Below, one piece after another: positions 43,758 through 53,900 of a stretch of DNA of 64,000 bases (positions within the stretch are counted from its first letter, which is position 1; the number at the start of each line of letters is the position of its first letter). This stretch comes from an uncultured Mucispirillum sp. (GTDB lineage Bacteria > Chrysiogenota > Deferribacteres > Deferribacterales > Mucispirillaceae). The position numbers and the translations under genes are program-made. The notes below the pieces were generated by a model. It saw only the letters and a program-made list of their open reading frames with translations, ran no database searches and was not told where the DNA came from. The stretch spans positions 159,023 through 223,022 of the forward strand of contig CALUWI010000001.1 of the NCBI GenBank assembly GCA_944324465.1, read 5' to 3'.

Positions 43758-45278
43758 TTAGCAGCCTGCTGGAGCTGAACCGCCGCCAGAAGAAGCACCA
43801 CCGCTGTTACCACCTTCATCAGCAGAAAATTCACCAGCTTGATAGGCTTTGTCTTTTTTATTGATTTCTCTACCATCACCATTATAAGAGTTATCGTATG
43901 TAGCTGTTGAAGTTTTACCATTAAATGTTAAAAATTTAGTATATCTTGATGTATCCCATTTAATATTATTTTGAATACTATTTGGTGCAATATTTGCTAT
44001 ACCACCACCTGAATTTTTATAAAATGCTCCTTTTTCTGCATCATAAGTTACAAAATCAGTTGCTGGAGTAACAGGTGTTCCCTGCTGGTTAATAATAGTA
44101 GTTTCGCTACTTACTGCTCCATAGTAAGTAAGGTTAGTCCATTCTGACCAAGAACCATCATAAATAGCTGCATTAGTATATCCTAACACTTCTTTAAATA
44201 CAAACCAGTGTGGAGAAGTTGTTCTGCCTGTTTGACAGTGGAACATAATGCGTTTATTTTTATCTTCAGGTAAGAATGAAGCAGCAGTTGTTTCATCAGT
44301 AGTTAAGCCTTTGATAAGAGCTTGTAATTCTTCATCAGTCATATATCTGCCATCTGCTGCAATATACCGAGACCAGTTATTGTCATAACCATTAATTTCA
44401 TCACCAGATAATGCAAGCTGAGTTTCACCATTCATTCTTCCATCTATTAGATTTTTATTACCAATTACAAATGTTTGAGTAACACCATTAGATGCAACTT
44501 TTGTTTTTGCATTCATAGTAGATACCATTACAGCACTGCCTGTGCCATCTGCTTTTAAAGCACCAGCTTTAACATAATCTAATACTTCACCTATTGGAGC
44601 ACGGTATAAATCCATTTTGCCGCCAGGAAGTTCTTTAACAGAAAATGTTGAAGGTGTAGGTTTATCTGTTCTAAATGGAGCTTTATACTGGTCTATAAAT
44701 GTTTGACCACCATTTGCTGTTGCAAAAGCACCAAAGAAATATTTATCTGTTCCGTGAAGCACTTTAACATGTTTATTAGAAAAACCCCAGTATTTAAGTG
44801 TCCAAAAAGCTCTTGCAAGCATTTGGTTATCATGTCCATAAGAAGTAAGGACTACTAAAGTATTCATATCAATACCAAATTCTCTTAAGAAAGCATTAAT
44901 TTTAGCACCTGAAGCAACCATTGCACTATCTGTGATAGGACCATCACTTCTTGCTTCCATGAAGTAATCTTCCTGATCAAAGAAGTATGCACCTTTAATT
45001 GAACCATAATCTGATGGCATTGAATTTTGTGCAGTTACATATAATATTAAGACTTTTTTGCCATCTGGTGTTACATAGCCAGCATCAATATAACTTTTTA
45101 ATACATCAGCTTCAATTAATGCAGAGCGTGCAACTCCATCTTCAGCATAATAATCGGCAGCCATTTTTTCTCTTTCTTCTTTTGGGTCATCATAGCCACA
45201 TGCAATGAAAGAAACAGCAAGCACTGCCAGCAGCATATATTTAATTAATGCCGCAGGTTTAGAAATGAATTTTTTCAT
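43758..45278 (-). CDS. Rhodanese-domain lipoprotein
   Basis: 506 residues from the ATG at 45278, which has GGAGGGG upstream (the longer frame to 45323 has none). Lipobox FIAC places a lipidated Cys near residue 27. Two rhodanese-like halves: the first (about 55-190, VLILYVTAQNSMPSDYGSIKGAYFF) lacks an active Cys; the second (about 330-400) has MFHCQTGRTTSPHWFVF, a CxxGRT persulfide loop, and YDGSWSEW. The C-terminus is a Gly/Ser linker (GGNSGGASSGGGSAPAGC) with a free Cys at the end. First gene of the operon, like the ExtH-type lipoproteins that precede porin and cytochrome genes in Geobacter. Confidence 0.85.
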   Translation of the reverse strand: MKKFISKPAALIKYMLLAVLAVSFIACGYDDPKEEREKMAADYYAEDGVARSALIEADVLKSYIDAGYVTPDGKKVLILYVTAQNSMPSDYGSIKGAYFFDQEDYFMEARSDGPITDSAMVASGAKINAFLREFGIDMNTLVVLTSYGHDNQMLARAFWTLKYWGFSNKHVKVLHGTDKYFFGAFATANGGQTFIDQYKAPFRTDKPTPSTFSVKELPGGKMDLYRAPIGEVLDYVKAGALKADGTGSAVMVSTMNAKTKVASNGVTQTFVIGNKNLIDGRMNGETQLALSGDEINGYDNNWSRYIAADGRYMTDEELQALIKGLTTDETTAASFLPEDKNKRIMFHCQTGRTTSPHWFVFKEVLGYTNAAIYDGSWSEWTNLTYYGAVSSETTIINQQGTPVTPATDFVTYDAEKGAFYKNSGGGIANIAPNSIQNNIKWDTSRYTKFLTFNGKTSTATYDNSYNGDGREINKKDKAYQAGEFSADEGGNSGGASSGGGSAPAGC

Positions 45279-45766
45279 AACCCCTCCATATTTTGTAGAA
45301 AGTGGATAAATGTTGTAGACCATCTATCTTTTCATTTAATTTATTCCTTTTTTAAATAAAAATCAAGATAAAAAATAACACATTATTATAATTTTTTAAT
45401 CATAGTTTTTTTGTAGAAATATCTTTAAATTTTACGGATAATACAGGTATTTTCTACCCTTTAACTATGACTTAACCAATTTTATATCCTACTATTTTTA
45501 TATCATTTAAAAACTTAATACTACTATTAATATAATGCTGTTTTATTTTAAATATTATGATTTTATCAATTTTATGTGTAAATTTTTAAAATTTAGCATT
45601 ACATATATATTTATATTATTGATTTTTCTTTGAATGAAAATAAAATATAACTATTCAGAATAATAATATATTATTTATAACCTTATTTTACATAAAGAAT
45701 TGTTAGAAAATATTATATGAACATAAAGGAAAAACCTAGTTTAATACTATAAATTATACAGTATTA
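45279..45766. other. AT-rich spacer, nothing coding
   Basis: 488 bases with no ORF I can support and no tRNA-like or strong hairpin structure. It must carry the promoter of the rhodanese-porin-cytochrome operon; several T-rich -10-like hexamers occur, none decisive. Confidence 0.5.
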
Positions 45767-46774
45767 TCAAAAAGATATTTCCATAAATAAATGACCAAAG
45801 GTATGGCCGTAAGGCTGAGTAGTATATTCTTTTGTATAAAGTGTCCATGTATAACCTACCCTTACACCATAATAAGAAACTACTATGCCGCAGGCTGCAT
45901 CCCACCTTAAAATATTTGTATTATATCCTAAATCGCTTGTGCTGTTATTGCCTGTTACAAACAGATTATAAAGCACAACTCTTGGTCCGCCGCCTGCAAA
46001 AAGATATACAGATAATTTATCGCTATGCACTGGGGCAGCATCTGCTAAAGTATTAATTTTCTGCACACCAAAGTCATTATCCAGATTATAACCAATACGC
46101 AAAGTGCCGTATGCACCTAAATGAGTATCAGCATTGCCAAGAGCCACATCAAGAGTGCCTAATATATCCATAGATATAGAGTTAGTTTTAAATATATATG
46201 CTCTTCCAGTCCACTGGTAATATGGGTTTACAATAAATTCTGTACCTATCTGATTATCCCAGCCGTAAAAAATACCTTTATCAAATATAGTATGTATAAA
46301 TGTCTGAGCCTCTTTACCTAATGCATAGGGACCTGTAATGCCAATTTTTATACCTATATGCTCCAGTGTGTTTGCAGTTCTGTTATATATTCCTGCATTA
46401 AAATAAAGAAATCCGCCATATGGATGTTCATTTTCAGGCACATAAGTGCCTGTGTAGCTTGGAGTGTACATTTCCTGATTAATGCTTAAATGAAATCTTG
46501 TTAAGTGGGGTTTATTATAATTTACAACGGATACATTTTTTGCCCAGCTCATTTTATTATCTTCTGTAAAATAATCATATTCTTTGGAAGTATATCCATA
46601 GCGGACGCCGTTTGTATAGTTCCTGTCTGTATGAATAAAGCTGATTTTATCATTTTCCCACATACCGTATATTGCATGTTTTTTATAAGGAACAAGCTCA
46701 GATGCTTCTGCATTTATAGAAAAAATAGAGATAAAAAAGACATTTATAATACAAATTATTACATATTTATACAT
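45767..46774 (-). CDS. lpxR: LpxR-like lipid A 3'-O-deacylase (DUF2219)
   Basis: 335 residues with signal peptide ending INAEA. The mature barrel begins YGMWENDKISFIHTDRNYTNGVRYGYTS, matching the family's N-terminal active-site region (Asn/Asp, then TDRxYTNG). EHIGIKIGITGPYALG followed by QTFIH provides the His expected in the catalytic pair. It ends in a terminal Phe. Such outer-membrane enzymes remove the 3'-acyloxyacyl chain from lipid A and so reduce TLR4 recognition. Activity is inferred from motifs. It stands alone between the conduit operon and the first MITE copy. Confidence 0.82.
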   Translation of the reverse strand: MYKYVIICIINVFFISIFSINAEASELVPYKKHAIYGMWENDKISFIHTDRNYTNGVRYGYTSKEYDYFTEDNKMSWAKNVSVVNYNKPHLTRFHLSINQEMYTPSYTGTYVPENEHPYGGFLYFNAGIYNRTANTLEHIGIKIGITGPYALGKEAQTFIHTIFDKGIFYGWDNQIGTEFIVNPYYQWTGRAYIFKTNSISMDILGTLDVALGNADTHLGAYGTLRIGYNLDNDFGVQKINTLADAAPVHSDKLSVYLFAGGGPRVVLYNLFVTGNNSTSDLGYNTNILRWDAACGIVVSYYGVRVGYTWTLYTKEYTTQPYGHTFGHLFMEISF

Positions 46775-46833
46775 AGACTACACTCTTAATAATATTATTT
46801 AATTGTAAAAGCATATTTTTTATTTGTAAAGGA

Positions 46834-47285
46834 TAAACATATTTGCCTTAACCCTATTTTTTAAAACTGTAATAAAAATCAATAATTTTCCAATAAAATA
46901 GATGTTTTATATTTTTTAATAATATGTATGTATTTGCACAATATTTTACACTATCTCTACCGCCGTAAATCTCATCAAGCAAAATTTTTGTTATTTCATT
47001 CCTTATGCTCCGAATTGTATAATCATTCACAATTTTTTCTTCATTGCTGCAGCAACTCGCTAACGCTCAGACAATCTGACAGCAAAACATTTCGAAAAAA
47101 TTGCTCATATACAATTAAGTCGCAAAGATAATGAAATAACTTGGGGTATCTCTTAAAAGCAGAAATGGGAACATATAATATATTAAGTTTAAATTCCATT
47201 TTTTAATTTCTTATTTATTTTACCTTTATTATTATATAGTTAAGAATATCGTACAAAAAAAATGGAGGTAATGCAGTAAACATAT
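46834..47285. repeat. 9-bp target duplication around MITE copy 1
   Basis: TAAACATAT at 46834-46842 is repeated exactly at 47277-47285, directly abutting both ends of the element. Confidence 0.8.
46843..47276. mobile_element. MITE-like element, copy 1 (434 bp)
   Basis: Non-coding element with imperfect terminal inverted repeats (left TTGCCTTAACCCTATTTTTT; right, reversed, CTGCATTACCTCCATTTTTT). It aligns along its whole length with copy 2. The core 46990-47140 is bounded by the inverted pair GTTATTTCATT / AATGAAATAAC and contains nested stems AATTGTATA / TATACAATT and AATTTTTTC / GAAAAAATT. No transposase gene is present; it would need one in trans. Confidence 0.8.
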
Positions 47286-47410
47286 ATACAAAACATTATT
47301 AAATGTGCTGATAATTGTAACATCACCTAAAAAAAGTGGGAATGAAAAATTTTTCTTTAATTTAGAATAATAATAAAAATTTAATGCTTAATATTAATCA
47401 TAATAAATTA

Positions 47411-47440
47411 GAGCGGGTAAAAACCCGCCCTTTATATTTT
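47411..47440 (-). terminator. Hairpin at the end of the formate dehydrogenase operon
   Basis: GCGGGT-TTTT-ACCCGC stem, extendable by adjacent pairs, just after the cytochrome b gene. The minus-strand T-run is weak (TCTAATTTATT). Confidence 0.6.
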
Positions 47441-48071
47441 ATATTTCGTTTTTCTCTTTTAATTCGTCATACCATCTGCCATGGTGAGCTTTTGCATAGC
47501 TTTCAGGCACTACACCTTTTGTCATACCCATAAAAGATGGACGGCTTGCAGGATGACCTACACTTAAATAAATATGGCCGATAATTACAGCAACCATTAC
47601 TGCCATTCCTGCATCATGTACAGGATATGCCCACCTTACAACTTCTACTGGAAATAACTCTTTAAACCACATAATAAAGCCAGTTATAACCATAGTTACT
47701 GCACCTAAAATTGTAAGAACTGAATTTAATTTCTGACCGCCGTTAAAAAAGTCCTGTTTTGGAACATTTTTAGCCTTGCCTATTAATTCCAGCGGGAACA
47801 TTGCTAAAAATTTAAAATCATAGCTTTTCCAGCTTAAGATATTTTTAGTCCACTGCATAAATCCTTTTCTATCCATTAATATCATAAATGGTGTTGGAAG
47901 TAAAAAAGTTACTGCAAACACTCTATGCACTATCTGCAAAAAGTCAGGCAGTTTTACACCTAAAAATAATGGAAGCCCAGTTAATACAAGCATAATAAAG
48001 CTGATTGCATTAGTCCAGTGAGCTATAACTATAAATTTGCTGAATCGTTTTACATATTTTTCATTACTCAT
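47439..48071 (-). CDS. Formate dehydrogenase cytochrome b subunit
   Basis: 210 residues from the ATG at 48071, backed by GGAGGTGATG; it starts inside the last codons of the Fe-S subunit gene. Four membrane helices (about 15-40, 52-72, 110-135, 148-172) with His in HWTNAISFIMLVLTG, VHRVFAVTF and GHIYLSVGH as b-haem ligands. It anchors the dehydrogenase in the inner membrane and passes electrons to quinone. The Fdn/Fdo gamma family match is clear. Confidence 0.9.
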   Translation of the reverse strand: MSNEKYVKRFSKFIVIAHWTNAISFIMLVLTGLPLFLGVKLPDFLQIVHRVFAVTFLLPTPFMILMDRKGFMQWTKNILSWKSYDFKFLAMFPLELIGKAKNVPKQDFFNGGQKLNSVLTILGAVTMVITGFIMWFKELFPVEVVRWAYPVHDAGMAVMVAVIIGHIYLSVGHPASRPSFMGMTKGVVPESYAKAHHGRWYDELKEKNEI

Positions 48072-48888
48072 GGTCATCACCTCCATGTTTTGAGCCGCCT
48101 GTTACAGTATTTACAACTGCAGCACCAGCAACTGCCACAACTGCAGCACCCATTAATATTTTGCCGGCAGGCTGTATTTTATCTTTCCAAACACTTAAAG
48201 AAGGTGCAAGCTGCGGCTCATCAGGCAGACCATAAACAGATGGTCTATAAGGAAGAACATACATCATCGCTCCACCTTTAATAGAGTTATCTGTTTCCAC
48301 ATTATATGTGCAGGCATCAGGATATTTTTCTTTTAAAACTGCAAGCCTTTCATTAGCAATTTTCACCATTTCTTCACGAGTGCCAAAAAGGATTGCATCA
48401 GCTGTGCAGGTTTTTGCACATGACGGCATATATTTTCTGTCATAGCCATTTTCAATATATTTTTCCACCCTGTCTATACATAAGTTGCATTTAGTAGATT
48501 TTTTAGTTTCTTTATCTACATGAGGCACACCAAAAGTGCAGTTTATTTCACAGTATCCGCATCCTATACATTTATCTATATTATGAGAAACTATACCAGT
48601 GTCTTCTTTTTGAAGTGCATTTGTTGGGCAGCCAAGAACACAGCCTGCAATACCACAGTGCATACACTGGAATTTAAGGAAATCCCATCTTACTTTACCA
48701 TCTGCCATAGTTTCTTTCATACGGATTAAAGTATATGTTTTACTGCTTAAATCCTTATGTGACTGATAATCTCCATCAAAAGGGGTTTTATCAGCAGGCA
48801 GATTTTTCCACTGTTTGCAGGCTACTGAGCAGCCTCTGCATGCAGAGCATTTCTCCACATCATGCAGCATAGCAATTTCTACGGCCAT
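48064..48888 (-). CDS. Formate dehydrogenase Fe-S subunit
   Basis: 274 residues with four 4Fe-4S binding groups: CSACRGCSVACKQWKNLP, CMHCGIAGCVLGCPTNAL, CIGCGYCEINCTFGVPHV and the split CNLC..CAKTC group. A C-terminal membrane helix (GKILMGAAVVAVAGAAVVNTV, about 240-262) anchors it, as in FdnH. Electron wire between the molybdenum subunit and cytochrome b. GGAGGATAAT precedes the ATG; 16 bases after the cysteine desulfurase gene. Confidence 0.92.
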   Translation of the reverse strand: MAVEIAMLHDVEKCSACRGCSVACKQWKNLPADKTPFDGDYQSHKDLSSKTYTLIRMKETMADGKVRWDFLKFQCMHCGIAGCVLGCPTNALQKEDTGIVSHNIDKCIGCGYCEINCTFGVPHVDKETKKSTKCNLCIDRVEKYIENGYDRKYMPSCAKTCTADAILFGTREEMVKIANERLAVLKEKYPDACTYNVETDNSIKGGAMMYVLPYRPSVYGLPDEPQLAPSLSVWKDKIQPAGKILMGAAVVAVAGAAVVNTVTGGSKHGGDDHE

Positions 48889-48904
48889 ATTATCCTCCTA
48901 AATT

Positions 48905-50065
48905 TTAATACACCGGCACATCAACATGTGCTATACGGCGTATTGCATTGCAAAATGTATCAATATCTTTATCTGTTGTAAAATATCCCGGGCTAAGTCT
49001 TACTGTTCCCATTGGGAAAGTTCCTAAAAACTGATGAGTTAATGGTGAGCACTGCAGCCCAGACCTGGTCTGGATATCATAATTTTGGTTTAATACTGCA
49101 CCAACATCTTCTGCCTCCCACCCTAAAACATTAAAAGAAAGTACTGCAGTTCTTGCCATATCAGGTGCTGGACCATAAAGTTTTATATTATCAAAGTGAG
49201 ATAAATATTCCCACAGCCTTTCAATGTGATAAAGCTCTCTTTCAGCTATTTTTTTTATGCCCGTTTCATTAATAAATTTCAGCCCTTCTCCCATAGAGAG
49301 AATACCTGGAACATTATGTGTACCTGCTTCAAATGCTTCCGGCCAGCTTACTGGCTGATACTCTGACTGAGAGTCAAACCCTGTGCCGCCCTCCCTGAAA
49401 GGACGCAGTTTAAATATTCTTTCTCCCAGTACTAATATTCCTGTGCCCTGCAGACCATACAGGCTTTTATGTCCTGCTGCTGCAAGCATATCTATAGGCA
49501 TATTACGCATATCAATAGGCACTATTCCTGCAGTCTGTGCCGCATCTAAAAGCAGAAAGCCGCCTTTTTCTCTGACTATCTGCCCTAATGTTTCCACAGG
49601 CTGCAATGCTCCAGTTACATTTGAGCTGTGACATACTACTGCCAGCTTTGTTTTATCAGTTACCAGCTTTTTAAATTCATCAACTATTACATATCCGTAT
49701 TCATCACATGGGGCAATATCTAAGCTTATAATACCGTCCCTTGCCATTGCCTTTAAGGGCCTTGATACTGAATTATGCTCTGCCATAGTTATAACTACAT
49801 GGTCGCCCTGATTTAAGAAACCTTTTATCGCCATGTTTAAAGCATCTGTAGCACTGTAAGTAAATATTATACGGAAATCTTCCAGCAGATTAAAAAAGTC
49901 TATAAAACTTTTTCTCACACCCTGTACTCCACTTAATGCTTTTGCAGCTGTATTATGGCTGCCTCTGCCGGGAGTACCAGTGCCTTCTGTTACTATTTCT
50001 ATAACTTTCTGACTTACATTATCAGGCTTTGGAAAGCTGGTTGCAGCATTATCTAAGTATATCAT
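48905..50065 (-). CDS. Cysteine desulfurase inside the formate dehydrogenase operon
   Basis: 386 residues, fold-type I PLP enzyme: MIYLDNAATSFPKP, TYSATDALNMAI, VVCHSSNVTGALQPV, the Schiff-base Lys in AAAGHKSLYGLQGTG (about 195-209) and the catalytic Cys in RSGLQCSPLTHQFLG (about 330). It belongs with the CsdA/SufS-like group often annotated as cysteine desulfurase family protein. Placed between fdhE and the Fe-S subunit, it probably supplies sulfur for the sulfido ligand of the molybdenum cofactor or for Fe-S assembly; this is inference. A selenocysteine lyase role is less likely because the dehydrogenase uses Cys. Confidence 0.85.
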   Translation of the reverse strand: MIYLDNAATSFPKPDNVSQKVIEIVTEGTGTPGRGSHNTAAKALSGVQGVRKSFIDFFNLLEDFRIIFTYSATDALNMAIKGFLNQGDHVVITMAEHNSVSRPLKAMARDGIISLDIAPCDEYGYVIVDEFKKLVTDKTKLAVVCHSSNVTGALQPVETLGQIVREKGGFLLLDAAQTAGIVPIDMRNMPIDMLAAAGHKSLYGLQGTGILVLGERIFKLRPFREGGTGFDSQSEYQPVSWPEAFEAGTHNVPGILSMGEGLKFINETGIKKIAERELYHIERLWEYLSHFDNIKLYGPAPDMARTAVLSFNVLGWEAEDVGAVLNQNYDIQTRSGLQCSPLTHQFLGTFPMGTVRLSPGYFTTDKDIDTFCNAIRRIAHVDVPVY

Positions 50066-50067
50066 AT

Positions 50068-50916
50068 TTATGGTTTTACAAGGCTTCCTTTTGAAGTAAA
50101 GCCTGTATCCTCCATTAGTATATCAAGATGAATAGACGCCCAGCCTTCTTTGCCTGCACTGTTATTATCTTCGCCAATATATGTTTTTAAGTAACTGTTA
50201 CAATTATGACATAAGTCTATACGCATATCAGGCTCATCTTCGCTGTCTTTTATACTCATCTTTTTCTGGTCAAGGTTATCACAGTATGGGCAGCCTATTC
50301 GCTTATAAACCCATTCTGTACCACAGTGGTCACAGTGCAGAAAACGCTGTCTGCCTCTTTTAGTATGCTTAAAAAATGCAGTAGATGCATGGTTACCGCA
50401 TACAGGGCATATTCCTTTCTGCCAGCCATTTTCACTGATAAATTCTTCAATTTCTGCCTTTACACCGCTTAATGCTTTTTTAATGGAAACCCATGCAAAA
50501 TATTCAAGATATTCCTTTGCAGCACCTGTTTTTTCAGCCATTTCTTTAAGAAATGTATCATTGCCTTCAAGCACTGCTTTTATTATTTTTATGCAGTTAT
50601 CTTCAGATAACTTACTTAAATCTTTCAAAACATTCTGCATTATTTCAGGCAGTTCTGCAATAAGGCTTTCACTGCCTTTTTTACATATTTCATAAAATAC
50701 TGCACCAGCTTTATTATCTATGCCTAAATCAAGGTCTGTTAAAAGTAATGGTGTACCTTGAATAAACTGCTCTTTAATATGCTTAATATCTGGCATATCA
50801 GCACTTACATTAAAGTTTTCAAGCATTTTTTCAAAAGCTGTATTTAAAGCAGCAATATCTTTTAAATAAGGGTGGCTTTTTACCCATTTTTCTACTGCTT
50901 TTAAAGTATTTTCCAT
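50068..50916 (-). CDS. fdhE: Formate dehydrogenase accessory protein FdhE
   Basis: 282 residues from the ATG at 50916, with GGAG upstream; an in-frame extension to 50955 overlaps the catalytic gene. The C-terminal half has four CXXC pairs, CPVC, CDHC, CPYC and CHNC, of the rubredoxin-like FdhE fold, after a helical N-terminal domain. FdhE acts as a chaperone in the maturation of Tat-exported formate dehydrogenases. Gene order catalytic subunit-fdhE is tight (5 bases). Confidence 0.9.
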   Translation of the reverse strand: MENTLKAVEKWVKSHPYLKDIAALNTAFEKMLENFNVSADMPDIKHIKEQFIQGTPLLLTDLDLGIDNKAGAVFYEICKKGSESLIAELPEIMQNVLKDLSKLSEDNCIKIIKAVLEGNDTFLKEMAEKTGAAKEYLEYFAWVSIKKALSGVKAEIEEFISENGWQKGICPVCGNHASTAFFKHTKRGRQRFLHCDHCGTEWVYKRIGCPYCDNLDQKKMSIKDSEDEPDMRIDLCHNCNSYLKTYIGEDNNSAGKEGWASIHLDILMEDTGFTSKGSLVKP

Positions 50917-50921
50917 TATAT

Positions 50922-53900
50922 CTATGCTCCTGCTTTCACTACATTTACAAGGCACGCTTTAGTTTCCTGTATCCATGTATTTGGGTCGCCTGCATCAATA
51001 GTTAAAAGGTTTGTACTTGCAGCACTGCTTAAGCCTTTAAAGCCCCAGTTATATGGCATCCATACAACTGTACATTCTTCGCCGTTAATATTTAATGTAT
51101 GGATACGATTTGTTACCATTGCTTTTACTTCAATCTCACCCCTTGCTGAGCTTACTTTTACTTTTTCGCCGTTTTTGATACCAAGTTTTTCAGCTAATGC
51201 AACAGGCATTTCTATAAATGTTTCTTTTACAAGTTCATTAAGCCATGGCACATTTCTTGTATAAGCACCAGAACACCAGTGCTCAGAAACTGCTGATGTA
51301 CAAAGCACATAAGGAAAATCTTTTTTATCACCTATTTCTTGGAAGCCTTTTACTCGCGGATAAATTAAGCATGGGTTAGATGCTACATTTTCATGGAGTA
51401 TATTTTTAGTAGGGCTTTCAACAGGCTCATAAAATTCTGGGAACGGGCCGTCACTTGTTACATAAGATACATCTCGCGGAAGTGTGCCGCCTGCTTCTGG
51501 GTCTGCATATACACCGCCAAAAAGACGACCTATACCTTCTGCTGACATACGGAAAGGTTTCTGACCGTTTGCTGTATCTGGGCCGTCTGTTGCAGCTGGA
51601 ACATCAGGAATATCATAACCAGTCCATTTTTTAGCATTTTTATCCCACCAGATAAGTTTAATATTTTCATCATATGGGTTGCCGTTTTTATCGCATGATG
51701 CCCTGTTATAAAGAATATGAATATTGCCTGGCCAAGTCCATGCATATTTTGGGAATATACCAAAGTTGCCCGGGTCTGTTTGGAAATCTTTTCTTAATGT
51801 CTGGTTTTCTCCATTTGCATACACACCAGCATATACCCAGCAGCCTGTAGATGTTGAGCCATCTGCCTGTATTTCGCCTATACCGTTTAAAAGTTTACCA
51901 GTTTTAATATTATATCCGTTAATTTCTTTTAATACTGTATCTGACCTGTTATCTGCAGGGTAATTCCAGTTAGCAAGTTTAAAGATTTTATCTTTTTCTT
52001 CTGTAGAAGCAGAATATTTTTCTCTAATTTTTTGGAAAAGCATATCTATAATTTCTATATCTGGTTTAGCTTCACCTAAAGGCTCTAAACCTGCATTTCT
52101 CCACTGAACAAGACGGCTTGAGTTTATTAATGTACCTTCTTTTTCTAAAAATGATGCTGCAGGTAATAAAATAACTTCTGTATCTATATTTACAGGGTCA
52201 ACACCTTCCCTTTTCTGCCAAAAGCATGCTGTTTCTGTCATAAATGGGTCTGCCACAACAAGCATTTCAAGTTTTTCAAGCCCAGCCTGCACTATATTTA
52301 AGTTAGGGCTTGTAACAAGCGGATTCTGCCCCATAATATATAAAAATTTCATCTGCTTTTCTAAAGCAGTTTCAAATATTCTGTATATTGAATAATTTTG
52401 GTTTGTATTGATTTTTGGCATTAATGGATAACAGAAATCATTTTCTGCATTTGCATTTTCTCCAAACCATGATTTCATTAAGTTAACCATAAATTTTCTG
52501 CGGAAAGTACCGGAATCTTTTGTCCACTCATCAAGAGTCTGCTGTTTATGGTTAGGTGTACTTAAATAGCCAGGAAAATAGTTAAAAAGTACTGCAAAGT
52601 CTGTAGAGCCTTGAACATTTGGTTCACCGCGAAGTGCATTAATACCAGAACCAGGTTTACCTACATTGCCAAGTAAAAACTGCATAACTGTAAAACTTCG
52701 GATATTTTGAACACCTACTGTATGCTGAGTCATACCAAGAGCATACATAACTGTGCCAGGGCGGTTATTTATCATAACTTCTGCAATTTTTTTAATATCA
52801 TCTGCTGGAATACCAGTAATGCTTGATGCAGTTTGCAAGTCATAGCGTTTATAAAACTCACGCATTTTCATCATAACACTGTCTGGGTGAGTTAAATCTG
52901 CAAACTTAGGTTTGCCGGAAGCATCTAACTGATAAGCCCATTTTTTCTTATTATAAGAATGTGTTTCTTCATTATAGCCGGAAAATAAGCCGTCATTAAA
53001 ATCATAATCTTTAGATACAAGCACTGCTGCATTTGTATGAGTTAAAAGATAATCTTTATCATAGCTTTCTGTTTCAAGAATATAGTTAATAACTGCACCA
53101 AGAAATGCAATATCTGTTCCAGGACGGATTTGTGCATGAATATCTGCTAATTTTGATGTTCTAGTGTATCGTGGGTCTACATGAATAACAACAGCACCTT
53201 GTGCTTTTGCTCTCATAATCCATTTAGCACTCATTGGGTGGTTTTCAGCAGCATTTGAGCCTTCAATTAATATTGCTTTTGCATTTTTTAAATCCTGCCA
53301 GCTGTTTGTCATTGCACCTCTGCCAAAAGCTGCAGTTAATGCAGGCACTGTTGATGAGTGGCAAAGACGAGCCTGATGCTCTAAAAATGACACACCTAAC
53401 ATTCTAGTCATTTTAGTCATAAGGTAACATTCTTCATTATGAACCTGAGCACCGCCAACAAAACTTAATGCATCACATCTGTTTACATTATATGTTTTGC
53501 CATTATCTGTTTCTTGAGCTATCCAGTTATCATCACGAACCTGTTTAATTTTTGATGCGATTTTATCAATGGCCTCATCCCAAGAGATATCAACCCATCT
53601 ATCGCTTTTTGGAGCTCTGTATTTAGGTGTAAGGTTTCTGCTGTCTGAATTTGGAATAACAGACATAGATGCCCCTTTACTGCAAAGACCACCTTCATTG
53701 ACAATATGGTCAGAATCGCCTTCCAGGTTAATCATTTTACCCTCTTTTACATAACCAACCATACCGCATCCACAGGCACAGAATGTACAAATAGATGTGT
53801 ATTCTTTTGCATCATCCAGCTTAAAGCCTTTTACTGCTGCTTTTACAGAGGGTATATTAAAACCAAAGCCAGCCAGAGAAAGTCCTGCCCCTGCTGCTGT

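Noticed and set aside
46928-47131. 67-codon plus-strand ORF inside MITE copy 1
   Set aside because: Not conserved in copy 2, no ribosome site, and it crosses the palindromic core; treated as chance.
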